Shown here piece by piece: positions 9,858 to 17,370 of a stretch of DNA of 43,615 bases. Source of the DNA: Planctomycetota bacterium (GTDB lineage: Bacteria > Planctomycetota > UBA8742 > UBA2392); assembly GCA_022071975.1 (NCBI GenBank), contig JAJVIO010000050.1, forward strand, positions 1 to 43,615. The letters run 5' to 3'. The notes beneath the pieces were generated by a model. That model made no database searches. It was not told the origin of the DNA and worked only from the letters and a program-made list of their open reading frames with translations. The translations under genes and the position numbers were made by a program. Each line of letters opens with the position of its first letter. Positions within the stretch are counted from its first letter, which is position 1.

Positions 9858-10760
9858 ATGTCGCGTCTGCTGCTTGCACTGCTTCTCTGCGCTTGCCCCT
9901 TGCTGGCTGAAGACCTTGAGTTCAAGCCGCTGATGGTTTCGCCCAGCGGCGGAAACCTCAATCCTTCCTCGCTGCTGGTCACCTGGGATAAGCCCGAGAA
10001 ATCCCCGGCCAAGCTGGAGGTCTACATCTTCCACACCGTCTGGCCGGTGGCGCCCACCATCGAAGAATTCTGCCCCAAATGGCGCGAGCTGCTGTTCGTT
10101 GAAGAGTTCGACGCCGAGGGATTCCGCAAGGCCGGCGGGCCGGAGGTCACGCGCTATCGGCTGGATGTAAAGGCCGGCCACGAACCAACGGGTGTGATCA
10201 CCCACGAAGAGGAATACCGCATCCGCAACGTGCACGTGCTGTTCATCGACGCCGAGGGCAAGCGCAGCCTGCCGCAGAATCTGAAGGCAAGCGTCGAGGA
10301 GGCCGGCCTGACCCGCGCCGACTGCTACTACCTGCCCAGCTACCTGCCCTACTTCTCGCCCACGCGGCTGTTCGACAAGAAGCCCAGCAAGCTGAAATGG
10401 AAGCTGCCGAATCTCGGCGCGAGCTACGAAATCGAGAAGGTGCTGTTCGTGGGCGCCGAGAACATGATCAACAGCTACCACGCCTCACGCGTGAAAGACG
10501 GCGTCGCGGGCTGGCTCGCCGGCAACGACGACTACAGCAAGCCCATGGTGCAGGAACTGGCCAAGGACGCCACCAGCTGCTGGATCAAGGACCTCAACTT
10601 CAGGTCCTGCACCGTGATCGCCGTGACGAAGTGCGGGCTGCGTTTCGGCTGCCCCTTCGAGACCTGGGGCAACTCCTACGAAGCCCAGGCCACCGAAGAA
10701 GACCAGAAAGCCCTGCCCGCGATCGAGCTGAAGCCCGCCGGCGAAGCCAAGCCGGACTGA
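9858..10760 (+). CDS. Secreted protein of unknown function
   Basis: A 300-residue protein starting with a short signal peptide (MSRLLLALLLCACPLLA). The mature region has a beta-rich, Ig/Fn3-like beginning (SSLLVTWDKPEKSPAKLEVYIF) and Cys residues near the C-terminus (SCWIKD, SCTVIAVTKCGLRFGC) that may form disulphides. GGAG precedes the ATG at a good distance. I do not recognise the family. It follows the secreted lectin-like gene by about 110 bp and precedes a VOC protein by 13 bp, so it may be co-transcribed with both. Confidence 0.65.
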   Translation: MSRLLLALLLCACPLLAEDLEFKPLMVSPSGGNLNPSSLLVTWDKPEKSPAKLEVYIFHTVWPVAPTIEEFCPKWRELLFVEEFDAEGFRKAGGPEVTRYRLDVKAGHEPTGVITHEEEYRIRNVHVLFIDAEGKRSLPQNLKASVEEAGLTRADCYYLPSYLPYFSPTRLFDKKPSKLKWKLPNLGASYEIEKVLFVGAENMINSYHASRVKDGVAGWLAGNDDYSKPMVQELAKDATSCWIKDLNFRSCTVIAVTKCGLRFGCPFETWGNSYEAQATEEDQKALPAIELKPAGEAKPD

Positions 10761-10773
10761 GCCAGGAGAAACC

Positions 10774-11118
10774 ATGCCCAGGTTCAACCAGGTGGCGCCG
10801 GCGTTTGCGGCCCGGGACTTTGAGGGGCTGGTGGCGTTCTATTGCGACGTGCTGGGCTTTGAGGTCGATTACAAGACCGGCGTTTATGCGGTGCTGGCGC
10901 GGGACGGTGTGCAGCTTCACATCTACCCGGAGCGCGACGGCATGCTGGGCGGCAACAACAGCGCCTACTTCTTCGTGGATGGCGTGGACGAAATCTACGA
11001 GGCCGTCCGCGAGCGCGCCAGCATCATCCACCCCATCAGCGACCAGGACTACGGCCTGCGCGACTTCCTGATGGCCGACCCCGAAGGCAACAAGATCGGT
11101 ATCGCGCAGCGGAGGTAG
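10774..11118 (+). CDS. VOC-superfamily (glyoxalase/bleomycin-resistance-like) protein
   Basis: A 114-residue single-domain VOC protein with paired beta-alpha-beta-beta-beta motifs. The first half is FAARDFEGLVAFYCDVLGFEVDYKTGVYAVLARDGVQLHIYPE and the second is AYFFVDGVDEIYEAV through YGLRDFLMADPEGNKIGIAQ. His and Glu at the usual positions (VQLHIY; a C-terminal acidic residue) could bind a metal. The substrate is unknown; members include glyoxalases, dioxygenases and antibiotic-binding proteins. AGGAG lies upstream of the start. The stop codon lies inside the outer arm of a palindromic block shared with the convergent htpX gene. Confidence 0.85.
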   Translation: MPRFNQVAPAFAARDFEGLVAFYCDVLGFEVDYKTGVYAVLARDGVQLHIYPERDGMLGGNNSAYFFVDGVDEIYEAVRERASIIHPISDQDYGLRDFLMADPEGNKIGIAQRR

Positions 11119-11215
11119 CATCGGCGCCCCGCCAATGTGGTTCCATTGGCCTCCGGCCAATGGCAAGACGGGCCGGAGGCCCGTCTGCACGACATCGGCG
11201 CGACGCCGATGCTAC
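11115..11215. repeat. Palindromic block between convergent VOC and htpX genes
   Basis: Outer 12-bp inverted repeat GTAGCATCGGCG (11115-11126) with its exact complement at 11204-11215. Inside are two further hairpins: CCATTGGC/GCCAATGG (11143-11163) and an 8-bp stem closing GGA (11167-11185). The stop codons of both flanking genes lie in the outer arms. It probably acts as a bidirectional transcript end; no T-tract is present. Confidence 0.65.
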
Positions 11216-12093
11216 GCGGCTGTGCGGTAGCTTTCGGCCTCGATCTGCGGCGACATCTCAAGCAACCGTTGCACGCGGGCTTCCATGGGCGGGTGGGTGC
11301 TGAACAGGGCGCTCACTCCGCGGCCGCTGAGCGGGTTCACTATGAACAGGTGCGCGGTGGCGGGCTCCACCCGGTGGTCCGGCTTGATGTGGTGCACGCC
11401 GTAGTGCAGCTTCTGGAGCGCGCGGGCGAGCGGCACGCCGCTGCCTACCAGCCTCGCGCCGGTCTCGTCGGCCAGGTATTCGCGCGAGCGCGAGATCGCA
11501 AGCTGGATCAGCGTGGCGGCAAACGGCGCCACCAGCATGGCCAGCAGGGCGCCGATCGCACCCAGCGGGTTGTCTTCATCGCTGCTGCCGCCGAACATCA
11601 CCACCCACATCAGCATGTTCGCCACCATGCTGATTGCGCCGGCAAAGGTCGCCGCGATGGTGCTGATCAACGTGTCGCGGTTGATCACGTGCCCCAGCTC
11701 GTGCGCAAGCACGGCCTGCACCTCATTGTAATCCAGGATCTGCAGCAGGCCCTCGGTCACGGCGACGGCCGAGTGCTTCGGGCTGCGGCCGGTGGCGAAG
11801 GCGTTGGGGGTGTGGTCGGGCACGATGTAGACGCGGGGCATAGGGATGTCCGCGCGGCGGGCGAGTTCTGCAACCATGGCATGCAGCTCAGGGGCCTGGT
11901 CCGGGCTGACTTCTCGGGCGCGATAAAGCGCCAGCACCAGCCTGTCGGAGAACCACCAGGCGCCGAAGTTCATGGCGACGGCGATGCCGAAGGCGACCAG
12001 CATGCCGACGTAGCCGCCGATCAGCCAACCCATGCCGACGGCAACGCCCGTCAGCAGTCCCAGAAACAGTGCGGTTTTGAAGCGGTTCCACAT
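11212..12093 (-). CDS. htpX: HtpX-type membrane zinc metalloprotease
   Basis: A 293-residue M48B protease that degrades misfolded membrane proteins. Two N-terminal transmembrane helices (about residues 8-28 and 30-50) are followed by the zinc motif HELGH at 131-135, with the third ligand Glu in ISRSREYLADETGA near 205-210. Two more hydrophobic segments lie between them (IAATFAGAISMVANMLMWVV and LGAIGALLAMLVAPFAATLI). The C-terminal STHPPMEARVQRL is conserved in HtpX. Length matches the family. It is convergent with the VOC gene. Confidence 0.94.
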   Translation of the reverse strand: MWNRFKTALFLGLLTGVAVGMGWLIGGYVGMLVAFGIAVAMNFGAWWFSDRLVLALYRAREVSPDQAPELHAMVAELARRADIPMPRVYIVPDHTPNAFATGRSPKHSAVAVTEGLLQILDYNEVQAVLAHELGHVINRDTLISTIAATFAGAISMVANMLMWVVMFGGSSDEDNPLGAIGALLAMLVAPFAATLIQLAISRSREYLADETGARLVGSGVPLARALQKLHYGVHHIKPDHRVEPATAHLFIVNPLSGRGVSALFSTHPPMEARVQRLLEMSPQIEAESYRTAA

Positions 12094-12356
12094 GGCTCAC
12101 AATCCTCGGGCAAAGGCCCTGTACGCGGATTCAACACCGGCGCCGGGTCGGTAATTCCCGGAACCGACGGCCTCCACACCGGTTATTGAGCTACGCGCGT
12201 GCGCACTTTCACGCGCCCGACTTCAGCCCAAACCGCCCATTCCAAAGGGTTGGGTCGTTTCCCATCGCCGTGTTCGCCAGCGCGGCATAGGCTTATGTCG
12301 GGGACCGGCAATCGGGCCGGGAACCGGCAGGAGAGGTGAAACTCGAGGAGGCAACC

Positions 12357-12506
12357 ATGTACCGGCTGATCTGGTTGGCGGCGTTCTTCGCGATCTGTGC
12401 CGTCTACTTTGTCGAGGGCCTGTGGGTACTGGGTGTCGTCCTGCACTGCCTGCTGTTCTTCGCCTGGCTGGTGGTCGCGCCCGGCGAAAGCCACCGGAAG
12501 GAGTAG
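12357..12506 (+). CDS. Small membrane protein, 49 residues
   Basis: A short frame beginning MYRLIWLAAFFAICAVYF and ending GESHRKE, preceded by an excellent GAGGAGG Shine-Dalgarno sequence six bases before the ATG. It is almost entirely hydrophobic, with two predicted helices (about residues 4-19 and 24-42) and a short charged tail. Size and pattern (LHCLLFFAWLVV after a Gly/Trp turn) resemble the small Lmo0937-type membrane proteins, but that is a loose match. It lies alone on the plus strand between two minus-strand genes and is followed by a strong hairpin. Confidence 0.7.
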   Translation: MYRLIWLAAFFAICAVYFVEGLWVLGVVLHCLLFFAWLVVAPGESHRKE

Positions 12507-12522
12507 TTGTCAAAGGTTCTCG

Positions 12523-12554
12523 ACAGGTACAGGCGCCTTCGGCCCTGTACCTGT
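12523..12554 (+). terminator. Long hairpin after the small membrane protein gene
   Basis: An 11-bp perfect stem ACAGGTACAGG (12523-12533) with 12544-12554, capped by an inner GCC-TTC-GGC. No run of T follows, so it may be a stabilising 3-prime structure rather than a true intrinsic terminator. Confidence 0.5.
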
Positions 12555-12556
12555 TG

Positions 12557-13126
12557 CTACACCGTGCGAAGGACGGCGCGAAGCGCGGACTTCTTGTCCG
12601 AGCCCATCGCAGGAGTCTGGTCCGCCGGAGTCCGTGTTGCGGGGTCCCCGCCGGCGGGGAGCGCGGACGTCCCCTCCGCACTGCGTTCAGGTGAGTCCAA
12701 CGAATCATCGCCCGTTGGTTGGTCTTCGTCCACCACAGGTGTTCCGGCGGACCGGAGGTCCGCGTTCCGTTCAACGCTTCCTTGCGCGCCCTCTTCCGGG
12801 CTGAACTGGTCGGCGTGGGCGTACATCTCTTCAACCATCGCGTGGATATGCTCGAGCTTGCGCTCGCGCTGGCGCGTGAAGCTCGCAAGCTGCGCCCGGG
12901 CGCGGTCGGCCTGGGCGTGGGTGATCGGCTCGACGCCGGGATGCGGCCGGCCTTCGCACTGCTCGTGGTACATCTTCAGCGTGGCGCGCGCGGAGCGGAT
13001 GCCGAAGTCGATGTCTTCGCCGCCGGTCTCAAGGTAGATGCGCTGGGCGCTGCAGATCGAGCTGATCACGCTTTCGCGGCTGCGGGGGTTGCGCTCAAAG
13101 CCGCGGACTTTCTGGAAACGGGACAT
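12557..13126 (-). CDS. Basic helical protein of unknown function with repeat-derived C-terminus
   Basis: A 189-residue protein starting MSRFQKVRGFERNPRSRESV, with GGAG upstream of the ATG at 13126. The first about 120 residues are basic and helical (RARAQLASFTRQRERKLEHIHAMVEEMYAHADQ), soluble, and of no family I know. The last about 65 residues (RNADLRSAGTP onward) are encoded by a run of GC-rich palindromes (12586-12763), so the tail is probably translated repeat DNA and the ancestral stop was near residue 125. Real as a gene; function unknown. Confidence 0.6.
   Translation of the reverse strand: MSRFQKVRGFERNPRSRESVISSICSAQRIYLETGGEDIDFGIRSARATLKMYHEQCEGRPHPGVEPITHAQADRARAQLASFTRQRERKLEHIHAMVEEMYAHADQFSPEEGAQGSVERNADLRSAGTPVVDEDQPTGDDSLDSPERSAEGTSALPAGGDPATRTPADQTPAMGSDKKSALRAVLRTV
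12586..12763. repeat. GC-rich palindrome cluster inside a coding C-terminus
   Basis: Successive hairpins: CGGAC/GTCCG (12586-12600), CCCCG/CGGGG (12646-12659) and GCGGACC-GGA-GGTCCGC (12747-12763). Similar composition to the block at 24289-24334. It is translated as the tail of the protein encoded at 12557-13126. Confidence 0.55.
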
Positions 13127-13271
13127 GGGTGTTCTCCGAAGTTCGGGCGGAAAACCCGCCCACACCCTATGCGGCGGATGGCAGTGCTTTTTCCACGCCG
13201 GGAAAGCAGCCAGAGCCCCAAAGGCCGAAAACCACGGCCTTGGCAGGCGGAAAAGTTTTTTCAGATTTTTG

Positions 13272-13303
13272 CCGGGGGCAGGCACATTCGTGCCTGCCCC
13301 CGG
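13272..13303. terminator. 14-bp perfect hairpin at the 3-prime end of the PH-like gene
   Basis: Perfect 14-bp stem (13272-13285 with 13290-13303) with loop ATTC, just after the minus-strand stop at 13310. A run of T lies on the plus-strand left side, so for the minus-strand transcript it is followed by A-rich rather than U-rich sequence. A strong 3-prime structure; mode of termination uncertain. Confidence 0.6.
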
Positions 13304-13309
13304 TTGCGC

Positions 13310-13774
13310 TCAGGCCGCGATCCAGTCGTTGACCGCATCGGCAGCTTGCTGCGGTTCGGGCATGGTGACGACCAGCTTGCGGCCGTTGCGGCGCCGCACG
13401 ACCAGCGTCGGCGTGACGCCCAGGATGCTGAAGGCGACGTCGCCCTTGAAGCTGTAGCGCCAGCCCCAGCCGCCGAAACCAAGCCATTGGTACTGGCCGA
13501 CTTCAACACCGGCGATGTCCTCCAGCGCAATGGTCTTTGAGAACACGCCGCCCCAGCTGGCCTTCACGCCGGTCGTGTAAACCCGCAGCTCGAGGCAGCG
13601 GAAGGCCCACGCCAGGGGCGCTGTCAGCAGCGCGCTCCCCAGCAGAATCCCCCACACCCAGGCGGGTGCGGCCAGCTGCTGCGCCAGCACGGCGCCTCCC
13701 GCCAGTGACAGCATTGCCGCCATCACGATCCAGAACATCGACCCGCCGGACTGCCGAACACGATAGACCTGCAT
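13310..13774 (-). CDS. Two-span membrane protein with PH-like domain
   Basis: A 154-residue protein. Two adjacent hydrophobic helices (about residues 13-32 and 38-58) precede a soluble domain of about 95 residues. That domain has the strand pattern and Gly/Trp-rich turn (YQWLGFGGWGWRYSF) typical of small bacterial PH-like domains that follow two membrane spans, ending with an amphipathic helix (PQQAADAVNDWIA). GGAGG precedes the ATG. No enzymatic motif; role unknown. Confidence 0.7.
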   Translation of the reverse strand: MQVYRVRQSGGSMFWIVMAAMLSLAGGAVLAQQLAAPAWVWGILLGSALLTAPLAWAFRCLELRVYTTGVKASWGGVFSKTIALEDIAGVEVGQYQWLGFGGWGWRYSFKGDVAFSILGVTPTLVVRRRNGRKLVVTMPEPQQAADAVNDWIAA

Positions 13775-13807
13775 GGCTCACCTCCGGCTTCACTGTAGCC
13801 CAACGCA

Positions 13808-13843
13808 AACGGCGCCGCGGTTACAACCGGGCGCCGTTTTTCT
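13808..13843. terminator. Hairpin with T-tract between minus-strand genes
   Basis: Stem AACGGCGCC (13808-13816) with GGCGCCGTT (13830-13838), an inner GGTT/AACC, then TTTTCT on the plus strand. The flanking genes are both minus-strand, where the tail reads TTTGCGTTGG. It probably ends transcripts from the lipoprotein gene at 13857-14678. Confidence 0.6.
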
Positions 13844-13856
13844 ATGGATCGCGGGT

Positions 13857-14678
13857 CTACTTCACGCTGCCGGGGCGCAGCGGGCGGTCGTTTTCGTCAA
13901 CCGGGTTGCCGTCCTTGAAGCGCAGGCCGCCGTATTCGTCGTCTTCGCCGAAGCCGCCGGTGTTGGCCTCGCGCAGGCGCTTCATGCGCTCGGCCTCGCG
14001 CTCGTCGAAGCGTTCTTTCTCGTAGCGCTCGGCCAGCAGGCGGGTTTCGCCGGCGCGCTTGGGCGTGTACACGACCACGGGCGGCGCGGACTTGTGGGTG
14101 CGGTGGTGCACGCCGCGCGCGCGAGGCTCGGCGGTGGCGTAGGCCGGGTCGCGCACGTTTACCAGCGCGTGATCCTGCAGCTCGGCGTCGTAGCCATAGC
14201 CGCTGGGCGCGTTGTACATGCGGCGCACGGCGGAATCGAGCTCGTAGCGGCCGAGGTACTCTTCGCGGGCGCCCGTGTAGCGGTACACATCGCCCTGCCC
14301 GTTCAGGTAGCCGATGCGCTGCCAGGCGCCGTCATAGAACTCGTAGATGAACAGATTGCCGCGGTCTTCCTGCAGGCGCCGAACGTAGCCGACCTCCGTC
14401 AGCACCGTGGGGCGCAGCGGGTCTTCGGCGATTTCGATGGTGTAGAACTCGTTGAGCTGAAGCCCGTGCGACTTGCCGGTGTAGTCCTGGCGCTCTTCGG
14501 CGATGCGCCCGGAGTAGAACAGCTCGGCGATTTCCTGGCCCTGGTGGCCGTGGCGTTCGGTTTCGACCTCGATGCCCAGCCCCTCGTACGATCCGCGGGA
14601 CGGGTTGTCGCGGCCCTGGTCGGCCACGCATCCGCCAAGCACCAGTACCGCCAGCAACGCTGCAGTCAGCTTCTTCAT
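13857..14678 (-). CDS. Lipoprotein of unknown function
   Basis: A 273-residue protein with a lipoprotein signal peptide: MKKLTAALLAVLVLGGC, with the modified Cys at residue 17. The mature part is acidic, with Tyr/Arg-rich repeated strands in the middle (YDGAWQRIGYLNGQGDVYRYTG) and a highly charged C-terminal third (RYEKERFDEREAERMKRLREA). No domain was recognised. A Shine-Dalgarno-like CAGG lies upstream. Predicted to be anchored to a membrane from the outer face. Confidence 0.7.
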   Translation of the reverse strand: MKKLTAALLAVLVLGGCVADQGRDNPSRGSYEGLGIEVETERHGHQGQEIAELFYSGRIAEERQDYTGKSHGLQLNEFYTIEIAEDPLRPTVLTEVGYVRRLQEDRGNLFIYEFYDGAWQRIGYLNGQGDVYRYTGAREEYLGRYELDSAVRRMYNAPSGYGYDAELQDHALVNVRDPAYATAEPRARGVHHRTHKSAPPVVVYTPKRAGETRLLAERYEKERFDEREAERMKRLREANTGGFGEDDEYGGLRFKDGNPVDENDRPLRPGSVK

Positions 14679-14711
14679 GGGTACGACCTGCGCTGTCGGG
14701 GGGCCCCAAGC

Positions 14712-15953
14712 CTAGCGCGGGCGCGCCTCGCGGTCCAGACTTATTGCGGCACCGGCCACGAAGCCGCTGGCCAGGGCGAAGTGCTGCTCGAAGCCGCCCC
14801 AGTCGGCGCTTACGTCAAGCAGTTGGCCGACCACGTACAGGCCGGGCGACAGCCGGCTCTGGAAGGTGCGGGGGTCGATCTCGCGCAGGTTCACGCCGCC
14901 CGTGACGCCCTCGGCGGCGCGCATGCCCAGGGTGCCGCGCACGCGCAGCCGCGTATCCAGCATCTCCTGCAGCAGGTTGGCACGCTGGCGTTCATCGAGC
15001 TGCATGACGCGCGAGCCGCGCTTGACTTTCTGGTGCGCCAGCAGCGCCGCACCCAGCCGGCGCGGCAGGATGTGGTCGATGGCCTCGTGGACGGCCTCTC
15101 GTGTGCGCTCGCCGAACACGCGGAACAACCAGCGGTCAACCTCCTCGTCGCGCATGCCGGGGAAGAAGTTGACTGCCAGCTCAAGCTCAGCGCCGCGGGC
15201 CAGTGCCGGCTCAATGGCATGGGACAGATTGAACGCCGCCTCGCCGGTCAGGCCTGAGCGGGTGAACAGCATGCTGCCCGTGGCTTCCGCAAGTTCGCGG
15301 CGGCCTTCCAGCAGGCGCAGGCGCACGTCCATCCACAACCCGGCAAGCTCGAGCGGCCAGGCCTCGGCGACCGTCACCCCCACCAGCGCAGGGTACACGG
15401 GTGCGAGCGTGTGGCCGAGCGATTGCGCGATGCGGTAGCCGTCGTCCCCGCCGCCCAGCTGAGGCAGATTGGCGCCGCCCGTAGCCAGCACCACGGCCTT
15501 GGCAGGCAGGGATTCGCCATCGGCCAGCTCGACCACAAAGCCGGTGTCGTCCTTGCGCACGCTCGCCACAGCGCGGTTTTCGAAGGCATCCGAAACCTCC
15601 GCTAAAAGGGCAACGACTACCTCGTAGCCACCCCCCGCGGGCTTCACCAGCCCGTAGTACTCGGCATCAACCAGCTCCACGCCGGCCTGCTCGCACCACT
15701 GGCGCAGTTCGTCGGGGCCGAAGGCGGAAAGCGCGTCACTGACGAACCGGGCGTGGCGGCCGTGAAAGCGCTGGAAATCCAGGCCGGTGTTGGAGACCGC
15801 GGCCGCGCCCATGGCTGAATAGCAGAACTTGCCGCCGACGACGGGCTGTTTCTCGAAGACGCGGAACGGGATGCCGCGGCGGCGCAGCTGCACGGCGGCC
15901 ATCAGGCCTGAGGGGCCCGCGCCGACCACAACCACTTCGGGTGTTGAACTCAA
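14712..15953 (-). CDS. YhiN/HI0933-family FAD-dependent oxidoreductase
   Basis: A 413-residue flavoprotein. The N-terminal FAD-binding motif VVVVGAGPSGLMAAVQL is followed by GGKFCYSAMGAAAVSNT. A second cofactor motif, AKAVVLATGGANLPQLGG, is typical of the HI0933/YhiN family. Near the C-terminus are TGGVNLREIDPRTFQSRLSPGLYVVGQLLDVSADWGG and GGFEQHFALASGFVAG, the family signature for closing the FAD site. The substrate is unknown. The TTG start overlaps the stop of the upstream gene (TTGA), which implies translational coupling to the small membrane protein and the QueD-like gene. Confidence 0.9.
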   Translation of the reverse strand: MSSTPEVVVVGAGPSGLMAAVQLRRRGIPFRVFEKQPVVGGKFCYSAMGAAAVSNTGLDFQRFHGRHARFVSDALSAFGPDELRQWCEQAGVELVDAEYYGLVKPAGGGYEVVVALLAEVSDAFENRAVASVRKDDTGFVVELADGESLPAKAVVLATGGANLPQLGGGDDGYRIAQSLGHTLAPVYPALVGVTVAEAWPLELAGLWMDVRLRLLEGRRELAEATGSMLFTRSGLTGEAAFNLSHAIEPALARGAELELAVNFFPGMRDEEVDRWLFRVFGERTREAVHEAIDHILPRRLGAALLAHQKVKRGSRVMQLDERQRANLLQEMLDTRLRVRGTLGMRAAEGVTGGVNLREIDPRTFQSRLSPGLYVVGQLLDVSADWGGFEQHFALASGFVAGAAISLDREARPR

Positions 15954-16282
15954 GCCAGCTGGAACCCGACGTCGTAGAAGACCATGGTGTCACGCAGGAA
16001 GTAGATGGCTACGTAACCCGCGTAAGCGACCAGTGCGATGACCGAATAGATCAGCCCCTGGTTGATCTTCAGCTTGCCAGACATGGTCTTCTCGAAGCTT
16101 GGGAAGACCAGGCCGAAACCCACGGCGAAAAGAGTGCCGACGTAAAACGGTGTGGCCGTCGGCGAAGTGATGGTGTTCTTGGAGAGGATGCCGAAGCCGT
16201 ACAGCACACCCCAAATCACGGCCAGGATGACGTTTATGACGCCAACGTAGTAGGTGATCGAGACGGATTCCTTAGATGCCAC
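15950..16282 (-). CDS. Small three-span membrane protein
   Basis: A 110-residue protein with three predicted transmembrane helices (about residues 10-32, 45-65 and 75-97). It begins with GTG at 16282, with a G-rich Shine-Dalgarno stretch upstream, and overlaps the end of the QueD-like gene by 11 bp; its stop overlaps the flavoprotein start. I do not recognise a family. The tight coupling suggests the three genes form one operon. Confidence 0.7.
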   Translation of the reverse strand: MASKESVSITYYVGVINVILAVIWGVLYGFGILSKNTITSPTATPFYVGTLFAVGFGLVFPSFEKTMSGKLKINQGLIYSVIALVAYAGYVAIYFLRDTMVFYDVGFQLA

Positions 16283-16790
16283 GATTCGCCCCCTTCTCCC
16301 TGTGCGGTAAGGCGTAACTGAAGATGCCCTGTTGGCCGGGAGCTTCTTCTACCCCAACCGTAATCACGTGCAAGTGTTGGTATTCGCCCCGTTCCACGAG
16401 CTCATCATATAACCTTTTAGCAAGGTAGTTTGCGAGTAGTTCTGTGGAAGTATTGGGCAAATCGAGCAGCAGGGTGTCCTTGGCCGGGGAAACGAACTCG
16501 CTGCCGTCGCGGTGTTTCACCCTTACGGAGTCGCCTTCCTCGCGGATTTCCAGCACTTCGGCGCGCTTCGGGTAGATGGTCTTGTGATCCAGGCCGTCGC
16601 ACAGGCGCCGGAACAACGGCTTGAACGTGATGTAATCGAGCACGTAGCCGGCCGGGCCCAAATCGCCCTCGACCTCGACCCACGCCCAGTAGTTGTGGCC
16701 GTGCAAGGGCTCACGGCTGCCGTCATTGAACAGCAGGAAGTGGGCGCAGGAGAAGTTGAAGTACTGCTTATCGACCTTGATCCGGTACAT
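16272..16790 (-). CDS. 6-pyruvoyl-tetrahydropterin synthase/QueD-family enzyme
   Basis: A 172-residue T-fold protein of the PTPS/QueD family. Zinc ligands are visible in FSCAHFLL and in PLHGHNYW; the catalytic Asp/His region is CDGLDHKTIY and the Glu that anchors the pterin is in VGVEEAPGQQ. Family members make 6-carboxy-tetrahydropterin (queuosine/7-deazapurine pathway) or tetrahydrobiopterin. A longer-than-usual segment lies between residues 75 and 115 (EEGDSVRVKHRDGSEFVSP), and the catalytic Cys of typical QueD is not obvious, so the exact product is uncertain. The ATG at 16790 has AAGGA upstream. It is first in the overlapping run with the membrane protein and flavoprotein genes. Confidence 0.85.
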   Translation of the reverse strand: MYRIKVDKQYFNFSCAHFLLFNDGSREPLHGHNYWAWVEVEGDLGPAGYVLDYITFKPLFRRLCDGLDHKTIYPKRAEVLEIREEGDSVRVKHRDGSEFVSPAKDTLLLDLPNTSTELLANYLAKRLYDELVERGEYQHLHVITVGVEEAPGQQGIFSYALPHREKGANRGI

Positions 16791-16798
16791 CGATTCCT

Positions 16799-17098
16799 TC
16801 ACTGGCCCATCCGTTTGCCGACAATTCGGGGGTGTCGGGCGCCGTGGAGCACGGCTACAACCCGGAGCTCGGTGTCTGTCACGGTGAAGAACACCGAGTA
16901 AGGGAAGACTTTCATGTTGTGCCGGCGCACTCCGGGCAGAAACTCCAGGCACAGCCCGACGTTTTCGTCAATCCAGGTAAATGCGTCGTGCAGGTGGGAT
17001 TCAAAGCGCGCGCCTAACCCCCGCTCTCGCCTCTCATACCAGTCGTGCGCCTCTATGAGGTCGGCCTTGGCTTCATCCTCAACTATCAGAGTTCGCAT
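16799..17098 (-). CDS. RelE/ParE-family toxin, module 2
   Basis: A 99-residue ParE-like toxin: LIVEDEAKADLIEAHDWYERR, LGARFESHLHDAFTWIDENV, a basic stretch GVRRHNMKVFPYSVFFTV, and the final strands LRVVAVLHGARHPRIVGKR. The fold and order match RelE/ParE. The ATG at 17098 lies inside the antitoxin 3-prime end (20-bp overlap). The target is unknown. It belongs to the same broad family as the module at 7919-8439 but is clearly diverged in sequence. Confidence 0.85.
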   Translation of the reverse strand: MRTLIVEDEAKADLIEAHDWYERRERGLGARFESHLHDAFTWIDENVGLCLEFLPGVRRHNMKVFPYSVFFTVTDTELRVVAVLHGARHPRIVGKRMGQ

Positions 17099-17321
17099 TG
17101 GCCTCTCGGCTTCGCCGCAACTCCTCCCGAACTTCCGACCACGGTGTACCCGGACGCGGGTCATCTCGCATCCGTTTGAGCCTCTGCTCAATGACGTCTT
17201 GGTGCCAATCGGGAACCGGGAGATCATCAGGTGCGAAGCTGCTCCAGATCATTTCGATCAGGCGCATGCGCTCGTCAACCGATAGTTTTGCCACTTGTGA
17301 TTCGGTAAGCGGCGCAGCCAT
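17079..17321 (-). CDS. Antitoxin, addiction-module component family, module 2
   Basis: An 80-residue protein with the CHP02574-type pattern: KLSVDERMRLIEMIWSSF at the N-terminus, then an acidic Pro-rich turn and TPWSEVREELRRS, the toxin-wrapping helix. The ATG at 17321 is preferred because AGGAGG lies at a good distance upstream; an upstream in-frame codon at 17348 has none. Antitoxin first and toxin overlapping is the normal order. Confidence 0.85.
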   Translation of the reverse strand: MAAPLTESQVAKLSVDERMRLIEMIWSSFAPDDLPVPDWHQDVIEQRLKRMRDDPRPGTPWSEVREELRRSREANANSDS

Positions 17322-17370
17322 GCAAACCTCCTGACGCCATAATAGCATCTCGGCACTTCCGCTACAGCGC

